This document shows positions 36,155 through 45,625 of a stretch of 64,000 nucleotides of DNA, piece by piece. Every line of letters starts with the position of its first letter. Position 1 is the first letter of the stretch. The stretch comes from Pseudoruminococcus massiliensis. GTDB taxonomy: Bacteria > Bacillota > Clostridia > Oscillospirales > Acutalibacteraceae. Location: positions 434,001-498,000 of the forward strand of contig NZ_OLMR01000002.1 in assembly GCF_900291955.1 (NCBI RefSeq). The letters run 5' to 3'. The notes beneath the pieces were generated by a model. It had not been told where the DNA came from. It worked only from the letters and a program-made list of their open reading frames with translations, and did not search any database. A program made the position numbers and the translations under genes.

Positions 36155-36505
36155 CACTTCCCCAAGACACTCAAAGTTTAGGTCAAGCCTTTTTAAAGGC
36201 TTGCGGTTTCCAAAGGCGGAGCCTTTGGTGGGTTTTAAGGGCGAAGCCCTTAACATTCTTTGCCCCCTAAGGGCGGACAAAGTCCGCCCTTATTGACTAA
36301 TGTTGCTGACAAAAGAAATTTTAGGGGGGGGCGAACGAAGTTCGCACCTAAGGGAGCAAGACAGGTTAAGGGCGTTGCCCTTAAAACCCATGGGGGACTC
36401 CGTCCCTCAACCCTGCAAGCTTTTGAAAAAGCTTGACCTAAACTTTGAGTATCTTGGGGAAATTTATTAACTAATCGCTAATTTCCTCGACAGCATTAAA
36501 AATCT
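36155..36505. repeat. Mosaic hairpin element R8
   Basis: Inverted ends 'CTTCCCCAAGACACTCAAAG' (36159) and 'CTTTGAGTATCTTGGGGAA' (near 36441-36460) enclose CAAGCCTTTTTAAAGGCTTG, CCAAAGGCGGAGCCTTTGG, AAGGGCGAAGCCCTT, GGGCGGACAAAGTCCGCCC, AAGGGCGTTGCCCTT and a GGGGGACTCCGTCCCT hairpin. Right after the ogg stop codon. Confidence 0.9.
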
Positions 36506-36522
36506 TCTCTCACCAAAAAAGC

Positions 36523-36556
36523 CAAGCCTATACACACAATAAGTGTATATAGACTT
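36523..36556 (+). terminator. Possible terminator hairpin
   Basis: AAGCCTATACACAC/GTGTATATAGACTT imperfect stem. No clear T run follows, so it may be only a hairpin before the RNA promoter at 36555. Confidence 0.35.
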
Positions 36557-36583
36557 GACTTAATTAAATAATCTTGCTATAAT
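36555..36583 (+). promoter_or_regulatory. Strong promoter of a candidate noncoding RNA
   Basis: TTGACT (36555-36560), 17 bases, TATAAT (36578-36583), with no coding sequence downstream on this strand. Confidence 0.7.
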
Positions 36584-36589
36584 TAAACT

Positions 36590-36740
36590 ATAAGTACACA
36601 GTTCGTGATTATTCGTGCTTTAATTCTTAACTACATTTGCAGTGATTAAGTTCCTAAAAGTGTGAAAGGTATAAGTTAGCGTTGCCAGTTAAGATTTTAT
36701 CACAAACAAGGTTTTGAGGTGATAATTTACATTTCCGCTA
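36590..36740 (+). ncRNA. Candidate structured RNA, 6S-like topology
   Basis: Driven by the promoter at 36555. The RNA folds by eye into one long interrupted hairpin: GTGAT/ATCAC (36605-36609 with 36698-36702), a large asymmetric bubble, TCTTAACT/AGTTAAGA (36625-36632 with 36687-36694), GCAGTG/CGTTGC, then CCT/AGG. Elongated hairpins with a central bubble are the hallmark of 6S RNA, but I cannot confirm homology. TTATCAC can alternatively pair with GTGATAA at 36719-36725, giving a switch-like or terminator fold. Confidence 0.5.
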
Positions 36741-36759
36741 TGACAAAATTTAATATATC

Positions 36760-38133
36760 TTATTTTGACTTATCAGCAATAACCGCCTTAGAAATTTCTT
36801 CTGTGTGCATAGAACGAGAACCCTTAACAAGAATAGCACAACCATCAACAATTTGTGTTTTCAAGTAAGATAGGGCAGAGGCGTTATCCGCAAAACACTT
36901 TGCAGTAACATTCTTATTCTTGCTCAAAGCACCTTTAGCTATGTTTTCTGCAAGGCTTCCTATACAGATTACGCAATCAATGCCAATTTCACCAAGATGT
37001 TCGCCAACAGAAAAATGCTCACTTTCAGCATAATCACCGAGTTCAAGCATATTTGCAAGAACAGCAATTCTCTTAGTTGCGTCAATAGATTTCAAAACAT
37101 CAAGAGATACTTTCATAGCGTCAGGGCTTGCATTATAGCTATCATCAATCAATGTACAGCCTTCAAGCTTATGAATCTGCTGGCGCATAGGGGCATTTTT
37201 ATAAGTAAGAAGTCCAGCCTTAATAACATCAGTCGAAAGTCCGCAAGCCTTAGCTACTGCAAAAGCGGCAAGAGCATTTTTAACATTATGTTCACCAAGG
37301 GTAGGAATTTCTATTTCTTCGGTTTCATTCTTACTTATGAGAGTAAATATAGTATTCATACCATTAACACAAATATTCTCGGCACGATAGTCGCAATTCT
37401 CGCCAAAACCAAATGTAACCGTCTTAAAATCCTGTTTACCATAGAGAGTAACAAGAAGCTCATCATCACCATTCAAGAAAAGTGTGCTATCCTTAGTGAA
37501 ATTACCTGTTATCTTAAATTTCTCGGACATAATATTTTCTCTTGAACCAAGATTTTCGATATGAGCAGTTCCTATATTGGTCATAACCGCCATAGAAGGC
37601 TTAGCGATTGCACAAAGTCTTTCCATCTCACCAAATTCACTCATACCCATCTCAATAACAGCAGTTTCATTTTCAGGCATAATATCGAGCATAGTAAGCG
37701 GAAGACCTATCTGGCTATTTCTGTTGCCCTTAGTCTTAAAGACATTTGAGCCTTGAGAAAGTGCGGCGGCAATCATTTCCTTTGTACTTGTCTTGCCGAC
37801 ACTGCCTGTAACGCCGATAATTTTTATATCGAACCTTGAGCGATAATATGCACCAAGAGCCTGAAGTGCTGTAAGAGTATTTTCAACCTTAATATATGGC
37901 TTTTTAGCATTTTCTGGAGCATCATATTCTGTAAAAGTAGCTGAACAGTTTTTTAAACAATCTTCTATAAACTTATGTGCATCGACCTTCTCGCCACGAA
38001 TCGGCACAAAAAGAGTTCCGTCTTTAACTTCTCTGCTATCACAAGCAACACTTGTAATTTCTATATCGGGATTTCCGCAAAGCAGAGTACCACCAACTGC
38101 CTTTGCGATTTCTGAAACTTTTAATGGTATCAT
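36760..38133 (-). CDS. murF: UDP-N-acetylmuramoyl-tripeptide--D-alanyl-D-alanine ligase
   Basis: 457 residues with the start at the ATG at 38133; an in-frame TTG at 38148 lies within the GGAGGA ribosome site. MurF adds D-Ala-D-Ala to the UDP-MurNAc-tripeptide. The P-loop GVTGSVGKTSTKEMIAAAL is near residue 105, AVIEMGMSEFGEME near 160, the central HNVKNALAAFAVAKACG near 280, and DDSYNASPDAMKVSLDVL near 325. Follows murE by 15 bases, a conserved wall-synthesis pair. Confidence 0.96.
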   Translation of the reverse strand: MIPLKVSEIAKAVGGTLLCGNPDIEITSVACDSREVKDGTLFVPIRGEKVDAHKFIEDCLKNCSATFTEYDAPENAKKPYIKVENTLTALQALGAYYRSRFDIKIIGVTGSVGKTSTKEMIAAALSQGSNVFKTKGNRNSQIGLPLTMLDIMPENETAVIEMGMSEFGEMERLCAIAKPSMAVMTNIGTAHIENLGSRENIMSEKFKITGNFTKDSTLFLNGDDELLVTLYGKQDFKTVTFGFGENCDYRAENICVNGMNTIFTLISKNETEEIEIPTLGEHNVKNALAAFAVAKACGLSTDVIKAGLLTYKNAPMRQQIHKLEGCTLIDDSYNASPDAMKVSLDVLKSIDATKRIAVLANMLELGDYAESEHFSVGEHLGEIGIDCVICIGSLAENIAKGALSKNKNVTAKCFADNASALSYLKTQIVDGCAILVKGSRSMHTEEISKAVIADKSK

Positions 38134-38148
38134 AAATTTATCCTCCAA

Positions 38149-39621
38149 TTATTTCTCAGCTAATATAGAAGCGATAACTTCACGCTCATCATAGTGTGTT
38201 TTCTTGCCGTTTTTATCCTGATAATTTTCGTGTCCCTTGCCTGCAAGAACTATAATATCTCCGTCCTGAGCATTTTTGATACAATAACGGATAGCGTCTG
38301 TTCTGTCAGGAATAACAACATACTTGCCATCGGTCTTATTGATACCAACCTTTATATCCTCAATAATATCCATAACATTTTCAAAGCGGGAGTTATCCTC
38401 GGTTATGACAGATAAATCCGAAAGTCTACCAGAAATTTCACCCATTTCGTAACGGCGGTCACGAGGTCTGTTTCCTCCCGCACCAAAAAGTGTAATTAAA
38501 CGGTTCGGGTGATATTCACGCAAGATAGTTAATAGGCTTTCCATACTGAGAGCATTATGAGCATAGTCTATAAGCAAGGTATAGTGTCCCGGAACGGGAA
38601 CAGGCTCAACTCTGCCTTTAACCTTAACAGTGTTCAAGCCCTCTTTGATAGCATCAAGAGAAACAAGGTGACGGCAGACAGATATTGCCGCAAGAGCATT
38701 ATAAGCCATAAATTTGCCTGGAATATCAACATCAAGCTCAGTATTCATAACACCACTAATGGTGAAATGCACTCCAAGATAGCCAGCCTTTGAAATAAGG
38801 CTGTCATCAGAGCCGATAAGCTCTGCATTCTTCGAGAAGCCAAAGGTTTCAATCTTGCAAGAGGAATGTTCTATTATGTATTGAGCCTTTGCATCATCTA
38901 TATTTATCATACCAGCCTTGCACTGCTTGAATAGAAGTGCCTTGCAATCGAGATATTCCTGCATATCCTTATGTTCAGCACCGCCGATATGGTCGTGTGA
39001 AAAATTAGTGAAGATTGCATAATCAAAGATAAAACCGTCTGTTCTATGCCATTTTAAGCCAAGTGAGCTTGCCTCCATAACAACACACTTACAGCCCTCA
39101 TTAATCATCTTACGCATTGCTCGCTGAATTTCATAGGATTCAGGCGTTGTGTTGGCAGTTTCTTCAACTTTTCCGTCAATAACAATTCCGAGAGTACCTA
39201 TAATGCCAGTTTTCAAGCCACCTGCTGTAAGGATATTTGCAACCATAGATGCAGTAGTGGTCTTGCCCTTAGTGCCAGTAATGCCAATTGTAGTAAGTTC
39301 ATTGGCTGGATTACCAAAATATTCCGCCGAAACCAAAGCAAGAGCCTTTCTTGTATCTTCAACTTTGATTACAAGTGCATTTTTAACCTCTACATCTTCG
39401 CAGACAAGCACTGCAGCAGCACCACCATCAACAGCAGATTGTGCGAATTTATGTCCATCAAAAGATGAGCCACTAAGGCAAACAAAAAGGCTATCCTTCT
39501 GCACCTTACGAGAATCATATATTACATCTGAAATATCGGTATCAAGAATTTTTTCGTTGTCTATATCTGTGTTTTCGGAAAGAGTATAGCTTAAATCCTT
39601 TATAAGCTCTTTTAATTTCAT
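38149..39621 (-). CDS. murE: UDP-N-acetylmuramoylalanyl-D-glutamate--diamino acid ligase
   Basis: 490 residues. P-loop TIGITGTKGKTTTASMVANI near residue 110, NTTPESYEIQRAMRKM, VMEASSLGLKWHR near 183 and IDYAHNALSMESLL near 350. The stem-amino-acid specificity motif, DNPR in meso-diaminopimelate-adding enzymes, reads EDNSRFENV here: the Arg that contacts the diaminopimelate carboxylate is kept and Pro is replaced by Ser. Meso-diaminopimelate is the likely substrate, but this is less certain than usual. Confidence 0.95.
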   Translation of the reverse strand: MKLKELIKDLSYTLSENTDIDNEKILDTDISDVIYDSRKVQKDSLFVCLSGSSFDGHKFAQSAVDGGAAAVLVCEDVEVKNALVIKVEDTRKALALVSAEYFGNPANELTTIGITGTKGKTTTASMVANILTAGGLKTGIIGTLGIVIDGKVEETANTTPESYEIQRAMRKMINEGCKCVVMEASSLGLKWHRTDGFIFDYAIFTNFSHDHIGGAEHKDMQEYLDCKALLFKQCKAGMINIDDAKAQYIIEHSSCKIETFGFSKNAELIGSDDSLISKAGYLGVHFTISGVMNTELDVDIPGKFMAYNALAAISVCRHLVSLDAIKEGLNTVKVKGRVEPVPVPGHYTLLIDYAHNALSMESLLTILREYHPNRLITLFGAGGNRPRDRRYEMGEISGRLSDLSVITEDNSRFENVMDIIEDIKVGINKTDGKYVVIPDRTDAIRYCIKNAQDGDIIVLAGKGHENYQDKNGKKTHYDEREVIASILAEK

Positions 39622-39726
39622 AAAATCAACCCCTTATAATTCTTATTAAAAGAATAGTAGAATATTCCTTTCTCATTTTACCACAACCTTAAAGCAAGTT
39701 CTACTATTTTGAATAAATTCACGCAA

Positions 39727-39757
39727 AAAGACGGCCACCAAAATGGTAGCCGTCTTT
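39727..39757 (-). terminator. Terminator of the pilus-machinery operon
   Basis: AAAGACGGCTACC/GGTGGCCGTCTTT-type stem with one mismatch, followed by TTTTTG on the minus strand; 20 bases after the pilC stop codon. Confidence 0.85.
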
Positions 39758-39776
39758 ATAATTGGAATTTTTAGAT

Positions 39777-41027
39777 TTAGGCTGTTGCGTTTGTTGATGA
39801 ACCGATAACATCGTACATACCAAACATTGGAAGAATGATAGATACAACAAGGAAACCAACTACGCCACCGATAACAACTGTCATAATAGGTGTCATCATA
39901 TCTGTAAGTCTTTGTGTAGATTCATCTGTCTGTGATTCAAAAAGTTCTGCCATTTTAAAGAGTGAATCACCAAGCATACCAGATTCTTCACCAACTCGAA
40001 TCATAGAAACAAGAATTGCATCGAATACAGGGTGTTTCTTCATTGCTTCATTGATTGGAATACCAATCTGAACATCGTTAATAACATCTGTTATTCTTGC
40101 CTTAACAAAAAGGTTAGCAACTGTATCTCTTGAAAGTGCCATAGCTCTGTGAATAGGAATACCTGCATCTGTAAGAGTTGACATCAAGCGACAGAAGCGA
40201 GCAAGAGAGGATTGTCTTATGATAGGACCGACAAGTGGAATTTTAAGTTGGAACTGTGCGAACTTCATAGCAAATTCTGCACTGTTTTTCTTTAAGAAAA
40301 TAAATCCAACTATGATAGCTAATGTAACCAATATAAGAATATACCAATATCCAATCAAGAAATCTGAGAAAGCCATAACACCTGCTGTGAGTGCCGGAAG
40401 TTCTGCACCAAAGCTGCTGTAAACGCCTGCAAATGTCGGCAAAACAAAGCAGCAAAGAACGATAATAACCGCAAGAACAAGAACTATGAGGAAGAGAGGA
40501 TACATCAAAGCACTTCTCAGCTTACCAGAAAGAGCCATATCCTTCTTTGTAATAAGTGCACACTGTTCAAATGCTGTATCAAGACGACCGTTTGCTTCAC
40601 CAGCTTCTACGATACTGACTATGATTGATGGGAAAGACTTAAACTTTCTCATAGACTGTGATAGAGTAATACCATTATAGAGGTCTTGGTTCATCTCTGT
40701 CATAATCTTTTTCATGGTCTTATCTTTTTCGGTGGTAATCATAATCTCCATAGCAAGAGAAAGGTTGATACCAGCCTTCATCATAAGAGCCATCTGGTTA
40801 AGGAACATCAGTAGCTTCTTTGGCTTAATCTTTTGCTTATGATAGTCGCCACCGATTTCCATCTGCAGAATGCTTGTAGGGGCATCTGAATTAGAGGCTT
40901 CTGACAGTTCCTGAACAACAAGTCCTTTATTTCTCAGGGAATTAAGAGCCTCATTTTCTGTTGCAGCTTCTACAAAGCCTGTTTTCTTTTGATTTTTTTG
41001 GTTTATCGCCGTATATTTATATTTCAA
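39777..41027 (-). CDS. pilC: Type IV pilus inner-membrane platform protein
   Basis: 416 residues with two T2SSF domains (about 75-195 and 280-400), each followed by hydrophobic helices, the GspF/PilC layout. A short N-terminal domain 'KYKYTAINQKNQKKTGFVEA' is typical. Last gene of pilMN-pilO-pilD-pilB-pilT-pilC, 23 bases after pilT. It couples PilB and PilT to the growing fibre. Confidence 0.95.
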   Translation of the reverse strand: MKYKYTAINQKNQKKTGFVEAATENEALNSLRNKGLVVQELSEASNSDAPTSILQMEIGGDYHKQKIKPKKLLMFLNQMALMMKAGINLSLAMEIMITTEKDKTMKKIMTEMNQDLYNGITLSQSMRKFKSFPSIIVSIVEAGEANGRLDTAFEQCALITKKDMALSGKLRSALMYPLFLIVLVLAVIIVLCCFVLPTFAGVYSSFGAELPALTAGVMAFSDFLIGYWYILILVTLAIIVGFIFLKKNSAEFAMKFAQFQLKIPLVGPIIRQSSLARFCRLMSTLTDAGIPIHRAMALSRDTVANLFVKARITDVINDVQIGIPINEAMKKHPVFDAILVSMIRVGEESGMLGDSLFKMAELFESQTDESTQRLTDMMTPIMTVVIGGVVGFLVVSIILPMFGMYDVIGSSTNATA

Positions 41028-41050
41028 TTTAATTCACCGCCCTTAGAGAA

Positions 41051-42100
41051 TCAGGTTATAAGTTGGTCAGTTTCGCCGATGTCGAAGCTCCAAGCCTTAG
41101 CTGTCTGAGCAGTGATAATACCCTGTTTAAGAAGTCCTTCGATACTCTTCTTCATAGTAATCATACCTGTCTGAGAACCGAGCTGAATAGACTGGTCGAT
41201 ATTAGCTGTTTTATTTTCACGAATAAGGTTACTGATAGCCTTTGTAACAAACATCATCTCGAAGGCTGCAACACGACCGCCTGTTGCACGAGGAAGAAGT
41301 CGCTGAGAAATAACGGCTTTAAGAGATGTAGAAAGCTGAACTCTAATCTGCTGTTGTTGGTCAGCAGGGAAGATGTCTATAAGTCTATCTATTGTCTTAG
41401 CAGCACCCTCTGTATGAACTGTTGAGAAAACCAAGTGACCTGTTTCAACGGCTGTCATAGCGGTTGACATTGTTTCTCTATCACGAAGCTCTCCGAGGAG
41501 GATAATATCAGGGTCTTCACGCATCGCAGCTCTAAGAGCATTTGCGTATGATTGACAGTCAAGACCGATTTCTCTCTGGTTGATGATACAATGCTTAGGA
41601 GTATGTATAAATTCAACCGGGTCTTCGATTGTTATAATATGACGGCTCTTATTTTTATTTATTTCGTTGAGCAAAGCCGCAAGTGTAGTAGATTTACCTG
41701 AACCAGTAGGGCCACAGAGAAGAACCAAGCCTGCATTAAGCTCGAGAGTTTTTCTGATTGCCTTTGGCATATTAAATGTGCTAAGCTCAGGAACAACGCT
41801 GTTGATAACACGAAGAACGATAGATGTTCCGCATCTTTGATGGAAAGCGTTCGCTCTGAAACGACCACAATCGCCGATTTCAACAGCAGCATCAGCCTCA
41901 CCAACCGTCATAAAGGTATTAAACTTATCTGCCATAAGCAATGCCTTAATAACTGCTGTAACCTCGCCCTCAGTAAGAGCTGGGTCATCTGTAAAAATTA
42001 CATTACCATGAAGTCTGTATGCCGGGTGGTTACCGGAGGCAAGGTGAATATCTGAAGCACCTTTGTCAACGGCCATTTTAACAAGATTATAAAAATCCAT
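41051..42100 (-). CDS. pilT: Type IV pilus retraction ATPase
   Basis: 349 residues, the usual PilT length. Walker A GPTGSGKSTTLAALL near residue 130, Asp-box EDPVEFIHTPKHCI, Walker B PDIILLGELRDRET near 202, His-box STVHTEGAAKTIDRLID near 226. The start MDFYNLVKMAVDKGASDIHL is diagnostic of PilT, not PilB. Its presence means the pili can retract and so support twitching or DNA uptake. Confidence 0.96.
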   Translation of the reverse strand: MDFYNLVKMAVDKGASDIHLASGNHPAYRLHGNVIFTDDPALTEGEVTAVIKALLMADKFNTFMTVGEADAAVEIGDCGRFRANAFHQRCGTSIVLRVINSVVPELSTFNMPKAIRKTLELNAGLVLLCGPTGSGKSTTLAALLNEINKNKSRHIITIEDPVEFIHTPKHCIINQREIGLDCQSYANALRAAMREDPDIILLGELRDRETMSTAMTAVETGHLVFSTVHTEGAAKTIDRLIDIFPADQQQQIRVQLSTSLKAVISQRLLPRATGGRVAAFEMMFVTKAISNLIRENKTANIDQSIQLGSQTGMITMKKSIEGLLKQGIITAQTAKAWSFDIGETDQLIT

Positions 42101-42169
42101 TTTTAAATATCGCCCCTATCATTATTGTTTATTTGCGCTTTAAGCATTTTTAAATGCAAAAATTTTAAA

Positions 42170-43876
42170 TTAATCATTAGAGATTGTAACATCTATGAAT
42201 ACTTCATATGAGGTTATACCTTGAAGTACGAGTCGGCGTACATTCTCTGTCATAGGAATCATACCATCTTCTATTGCTACATCTCTGAGTTCATCTGAGC
42301 TTATATTCTTAGTAACTGCACGCTTGATAACATGAGTAAAGAGCATAATCTCGTGAACCGCAATTCTTCCTTTATAGCCTTTTTTATTACATTTTTCACA
42401 GCCACACGGCTTATAAAGTGTAATATTTTCATCATCAAGTGGAAGATTGAGCGACATACGCTCCTCCTGACTTGGTGAATAAGGCTGTTTGCATTCTTTG
42501 CAGAGTCTTAGAACAAGTTTCTGTGCTATGATTCCGAGCAAAGCTGATGAAACCATATATGGTTCTATTCCCATATCGACCAGACGGGCAACCGAGCTCG
42601 GTGCATCGTATGTATGAAGTGTTGAGAGAACCAAGTGACCCGTAATAGCCGCAGAAACCGCAATATTGGCAGTTTCACCATCACGAATCTCACCAATCAT
42701 GATAACATCAGGGTCCTGACGAAGAATAGACCTAAGAGCCGCCGCAAAGGTAAGACCTGCTTTTTCGTTAATATTAACCTGTGTGATACCTGGAACAATC
42801 ATTTCAACAGGGTTTTCAACAGTGATAATATTAATTTCATCTCTCATAATGGAGCGAAGTCCGGTATAGAGCGTGGTTGACTTACCAGAACCAGTCGCAC
42901 CAGTAACAAGGATAATTCCTCTGTGGCTCGCAACAAGATGTTCAAACTTTTTAAGATTCTCTGGCAAGAAGCCGATATTTTCTTTTTTAAGCTCCATACC
43001 AAGAGAGGTTGTAATACGCATAACTATCTTTTCGCCGAACATAGAAGGAAGAACAGATATACGAAGGTCAATTTCCATACCGCCGACCTTATAGTTAATA
43101 CGACCGTCCTGAGGAATACGCTTTTCTGCGATATTCATATTACCGATAAATTTTATACGGCTCGTAACAGAAGGAATAAGCTCAGGAGCTGTTTCCATAT
43201 AAATCTGGCAATTACCATCTATACGGAAGCGTATTCTCATACACTTTTCCATAGGCTCGATATGAATATCACTAGCCTTTTGATAAACGGCTTCTTCCAT
43301 CATATTATTAACAAAACGAATAATCGGCTGGTCATTTCCTGAAGCCTCTGCTTTTGCGGCTTCTTCTGCTTCTTCTTTCGTTTTATCACTCATCTGCTGA
43401 GATGCAACAAACTCCTTAGCATCATCATATGCCTTTTGTGAAGCATAAAGATCACGGAACTTATTATTAATCTTAGTTGGTTCTGCAATAACCGGTTTAA
43501 TCTTTAGCTTTGTATATATTGCAATATCATTGAATGCCTTATAATTAAGCGGGTCGGCAACTGCTATTGTGAGAAAGCGTCCCTCAAGTGCTATAGGTAA
43601 AACCATATACTGCTGAGCAAGATTCTCTGGAATAAGATTTGCCATTTGTTCAGGGTCAATCTGAACAGTATCAAGGTCAAGATAAGGAATAAGCAACTGC
43701 TTTTCAAGAGCCTTACAAACTTGCTGCTCTGTAACAATACCATCTTCTACGAGAATATCTGCGATACGCTTTTTTGAGGTTTTCTGCTTTTTAAGTACCT
43801 CTTCGAGCTGTTCCTCAGTTATTGCACCTGAATTTATAAGGATTTGACCTATTTTTAGATTGCTTGCCTTCATCAA
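42170..43876 (-). CDS. pilB: Type IV pilus assembly ATPase
   Basis: 568 residues. An N-terminal MshEN-like domain (LKIGQILINSGAITEEQL... at residues 6-70), the c-di-GMP-binding module in several PilB and MshE proteins, is followed by the ATPase: Walker A GATGSGKSTTLYTGL near 325, PDVIMIGEIRDGET near 390 and STLHTYDAPSSVARL near 415. The zinc tetracysteine is CKECKQ...CGCEKCN near 463-495. The first MshEN Arg is replaced by Lys (KIGQIL), so nucleotide binding is not assured. Confidence 0.96.
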   Translation of the reverse strand: MMKASNLKIGQILINSGAITEEQLEEVLKKQKTSKKRIADILVEDGIVTEQQVCKALEKQLLIPYLDLDTVQIDPEQMANLIPENLAQQYMVLPIALEGRFLTIAVADPLNYKAFNDIAIYTKLKIKPVIAEPTKINNKFRDLYASQKAYDDAKEFVASQQMSDKTKEEAEEAAKAEASGNDQPIIRFVNNMMEEAVYQKASDIHIEPMEKCMRIRFRIDGNCQIYMETAPELIPSVTSRIKFIGNMNIAEKRIPQDGRINYKVGGMEIDLRISVLPSMFGEKIVMRITTSLGMELKKENIGFLPENLKKFEHLVASHRGIILVTGATGSGKSTTLYTGLRSIMRDEINIITVENPVEMIVPGITQVNINEKAGLTFAAALRSILRQDPDVIMIGEIRDGETANIAVSAAITGHLVLSTLHTYDAPSSVARLVDMGIEPYMVSSALLGIIAQKLVLRLCKECKQPYSPSQEERMSLNLPLDDENITLYKPCGCEKCNKKGYKGRIAVHEIMLFTHVIKRAVTKNISSDELRDVAIEDGMIPMTENVRRLVLQGITSYEVFIDVTISND

Positions 43877-43909
43877 TTACACTCCTTAAATAGTCGGGAA
43901 AAGCACTTT

Positions 43910-44794
43910 CTATTTAAACAAAGCTAAGTACATACTAACAGCATTGTTTATCAAATTAAAGAAACAAATATAGATAATAGTTCCGATTGCAATATATGGT
44001 CCAAACGCAAGATAGAAGCCTTTGCTTTCTTCCACTTCTGTAACATCAGATTCGATATTTTCTTTATCTGCATCATCTATATCGTTATCTTCATCAATTT
44101 CTTCTTCAAGCGTAGTCTCGTCACTATTTTTATTAGAAGTTATTTTCTGAACTATAATAGTAACTATAAAACCTAAGCTTGCAATTATTATAGAGATAAA
44201 TATTGTGTATATTGTTCCTGGAAAACCTGTAAGGATTCCTATTGCGGCAAAGAGCTTTACATCACCGAAGCCCATACCTTCCTTTTTATAGATTATTACA
44301 CCAATGGCATTTATCAGAAGCATTGCTCCGCCTCCGATAGCTGCACCCGCTATTGGCTGCCACCACTCTGAGCTGAAAATATTGTATCCTCTCAATCTGT
44401 CATAAATTACAACTGCAAGAAATACAACTGCTAAAGCGACAGTAAATTGGTCTGGAATTATAGTATACTTAAAATCCGAAACCGTAATCATAAGTAATAT
44501 GATTATCGAAATTCCGAGAGCTGTGAAAAGAATATCATAGCCCTTATTGAATTGCAGCCTGCACAACATTAAACAAATTGCAGTAATTATTGAAAGTATA
44601 ATTCCTGAACCCTTAAATGATACTCGCTTTCCAAGCAATTCAGCAGATGGTTCTTCGTCATAATCACAATACCATTTTGCAGGAAATTTGTTAAAAAGAA
44701 GATATGATATAAAAATCAGTAAAAAACCTATTGGCAAACAAGCTATTATCCATATGATACCGTTTGTTGTGCCGAGATAAGCTAAAGCCTCCAT
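43910..44794 (-). CDS. pilD: Prepilin peptidase, variant without the Cys cluster
   Basis: 294 residues with seven or eight membrane segments. The two catalytic aspartates of A24 peptidases are in VSDFKYTIIPDQF (residue about 106) and GMGFGDVKLFAAIG (near 176). The N-terminal cytoplasmic methylation/zinc region is reduced: of the usual four cysteines only one (KWYCDYDEE) is visible. A roughly 45-residue acidic insertion (about 225-270) lies before the last two spans. It probably processes the prepilins encoded at 54-62.7 kb. Confidence 0.9.
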   Translation of the reverse strand: MEALAYLGTTNGIIWIIACLPIGFLLIFISYLLFNKFPAKWYCDYDEEPSAELLGKRVSFKGSGIILSIITAICLMLCRLQFNKGYDILFTALGISIIILLMITVSDFKYTIIPDQFTVALAVVFLAVVIYDRLRGYNIFSSEWWQPIAGAAIGGGAMLLINAIGVIIYKKEGMGFGDVKLFAAIGILTGFPGTIYTIFISIIIASLGFIVTIIVQKITSNKNSDETTLEEEIDEDNDIDDADKENIESDVTEVEESKGFYLAFGPYIAIGTIIYICFFNLINNAVSMYLALFK

Positions 44795-44827
44795 AAATTT
44801 TTAGTCCCTTTGCCCTTTGAATTTAAT

Positions 44828-45625
44828 TTATGCAGCAGATGAGCCTGCTGATGCACTTCCTGAAGCATCTGATGTAGCAGGTGCTGCTACACTTCCTTCT
44901 GCTGCATTAGAAGCATCTTGAACAGCCTTCTTGATAGCATCAGGTGTTTGTTCTGTTGGCAAGAAGTAATAAAGCATAAGATCTATAGTAATATCATATT
45001 TACCTGTGAAGTATAATGTATTTAAATCTCCGTTAGATACTTTATTATCTGTATTTTCACTGCTTTCTGCCTTAGAACTTTCATCAGTGCCATCAGTTAT
45101 AGCACTATTTGTTCTTTTTTCAATAGCTTCGACTGTCAGTCTGTCTATATAATAAGCACCCTCAGACTGTGTTTCGAAATAATCGAGAACTGTGAGCAAC
45201 TGTGTTTCATCGAGTGAATCAAATGAAATTGATATATTTGTTGAATATAAAGGCTCACCACTTGAGGAACTTCTGCCCTTATCATCAAGCACCTGCTCAG
45301 AAACGCTATATGTAGTAGGCAAAACCTTAGATGAATTGAGCATTTTCATAATATCTTCAGGAGATTTTGTTGCATTAACAAATAATTCCTTACTATCTTT
45401 TTCATATTGAGCCTTCATACTACTTACTCTTGAAGCAAGATTTACTCTGTCAGCATAAGCATCTTGATAAATCTTTAGCTGAGAAGCATCTGACTGATGC
45501 TGTTTCTCGAGCTCAGGCTGTGCCTTTGAAAAAGGAACCTGAACTGTAAATATAAATATTATAGCCAATAGGACTATTGCTATTATACCAAAGATATACT
45601 TTGGAACTGAATTCGTAGAGCCCAT
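44828..45625 (-). CDS. pilO: PilO-like pilus alignment protein
   Basis: 265 residues. One N-terminal membrane span (about residues 9-30, YIFGIIAIVLLAIIFIFTV), a coiled coil (about 35-75), a ferredoxin-like extracytoplasmic domain (about 85-225) and an Ala/Ser-rich C-terminal tail. This is the arrangement of PilO, which pairs with PilN. The start codon overlaps the pilMN stop by one base (TAATG). Confidence 0.8.
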   Translation of the reverse strand: MGSTNSVPKYIFGIIAIVLLAIIFIFTVQVPFSKAQPELEKQHQSDASQLKIYQDAYADRVNLASRVSSMKAQYEKDSKELFVNATKSPEDIMKMLNSSKVLPTTYSVSEQVLDDKGRSSSSGEPLYSTNISISFDSLDETQLLTVLDYFETQSEGAYYIDRLTVEAIEKRTNSAITDGTDESSKAESSENTDNKVSNGDLNTLYFTGKYDITIDLMLYYFLPTEQTPDAIKKAVQDASNAAEGSVAAPATSDASGSASAGSSAA

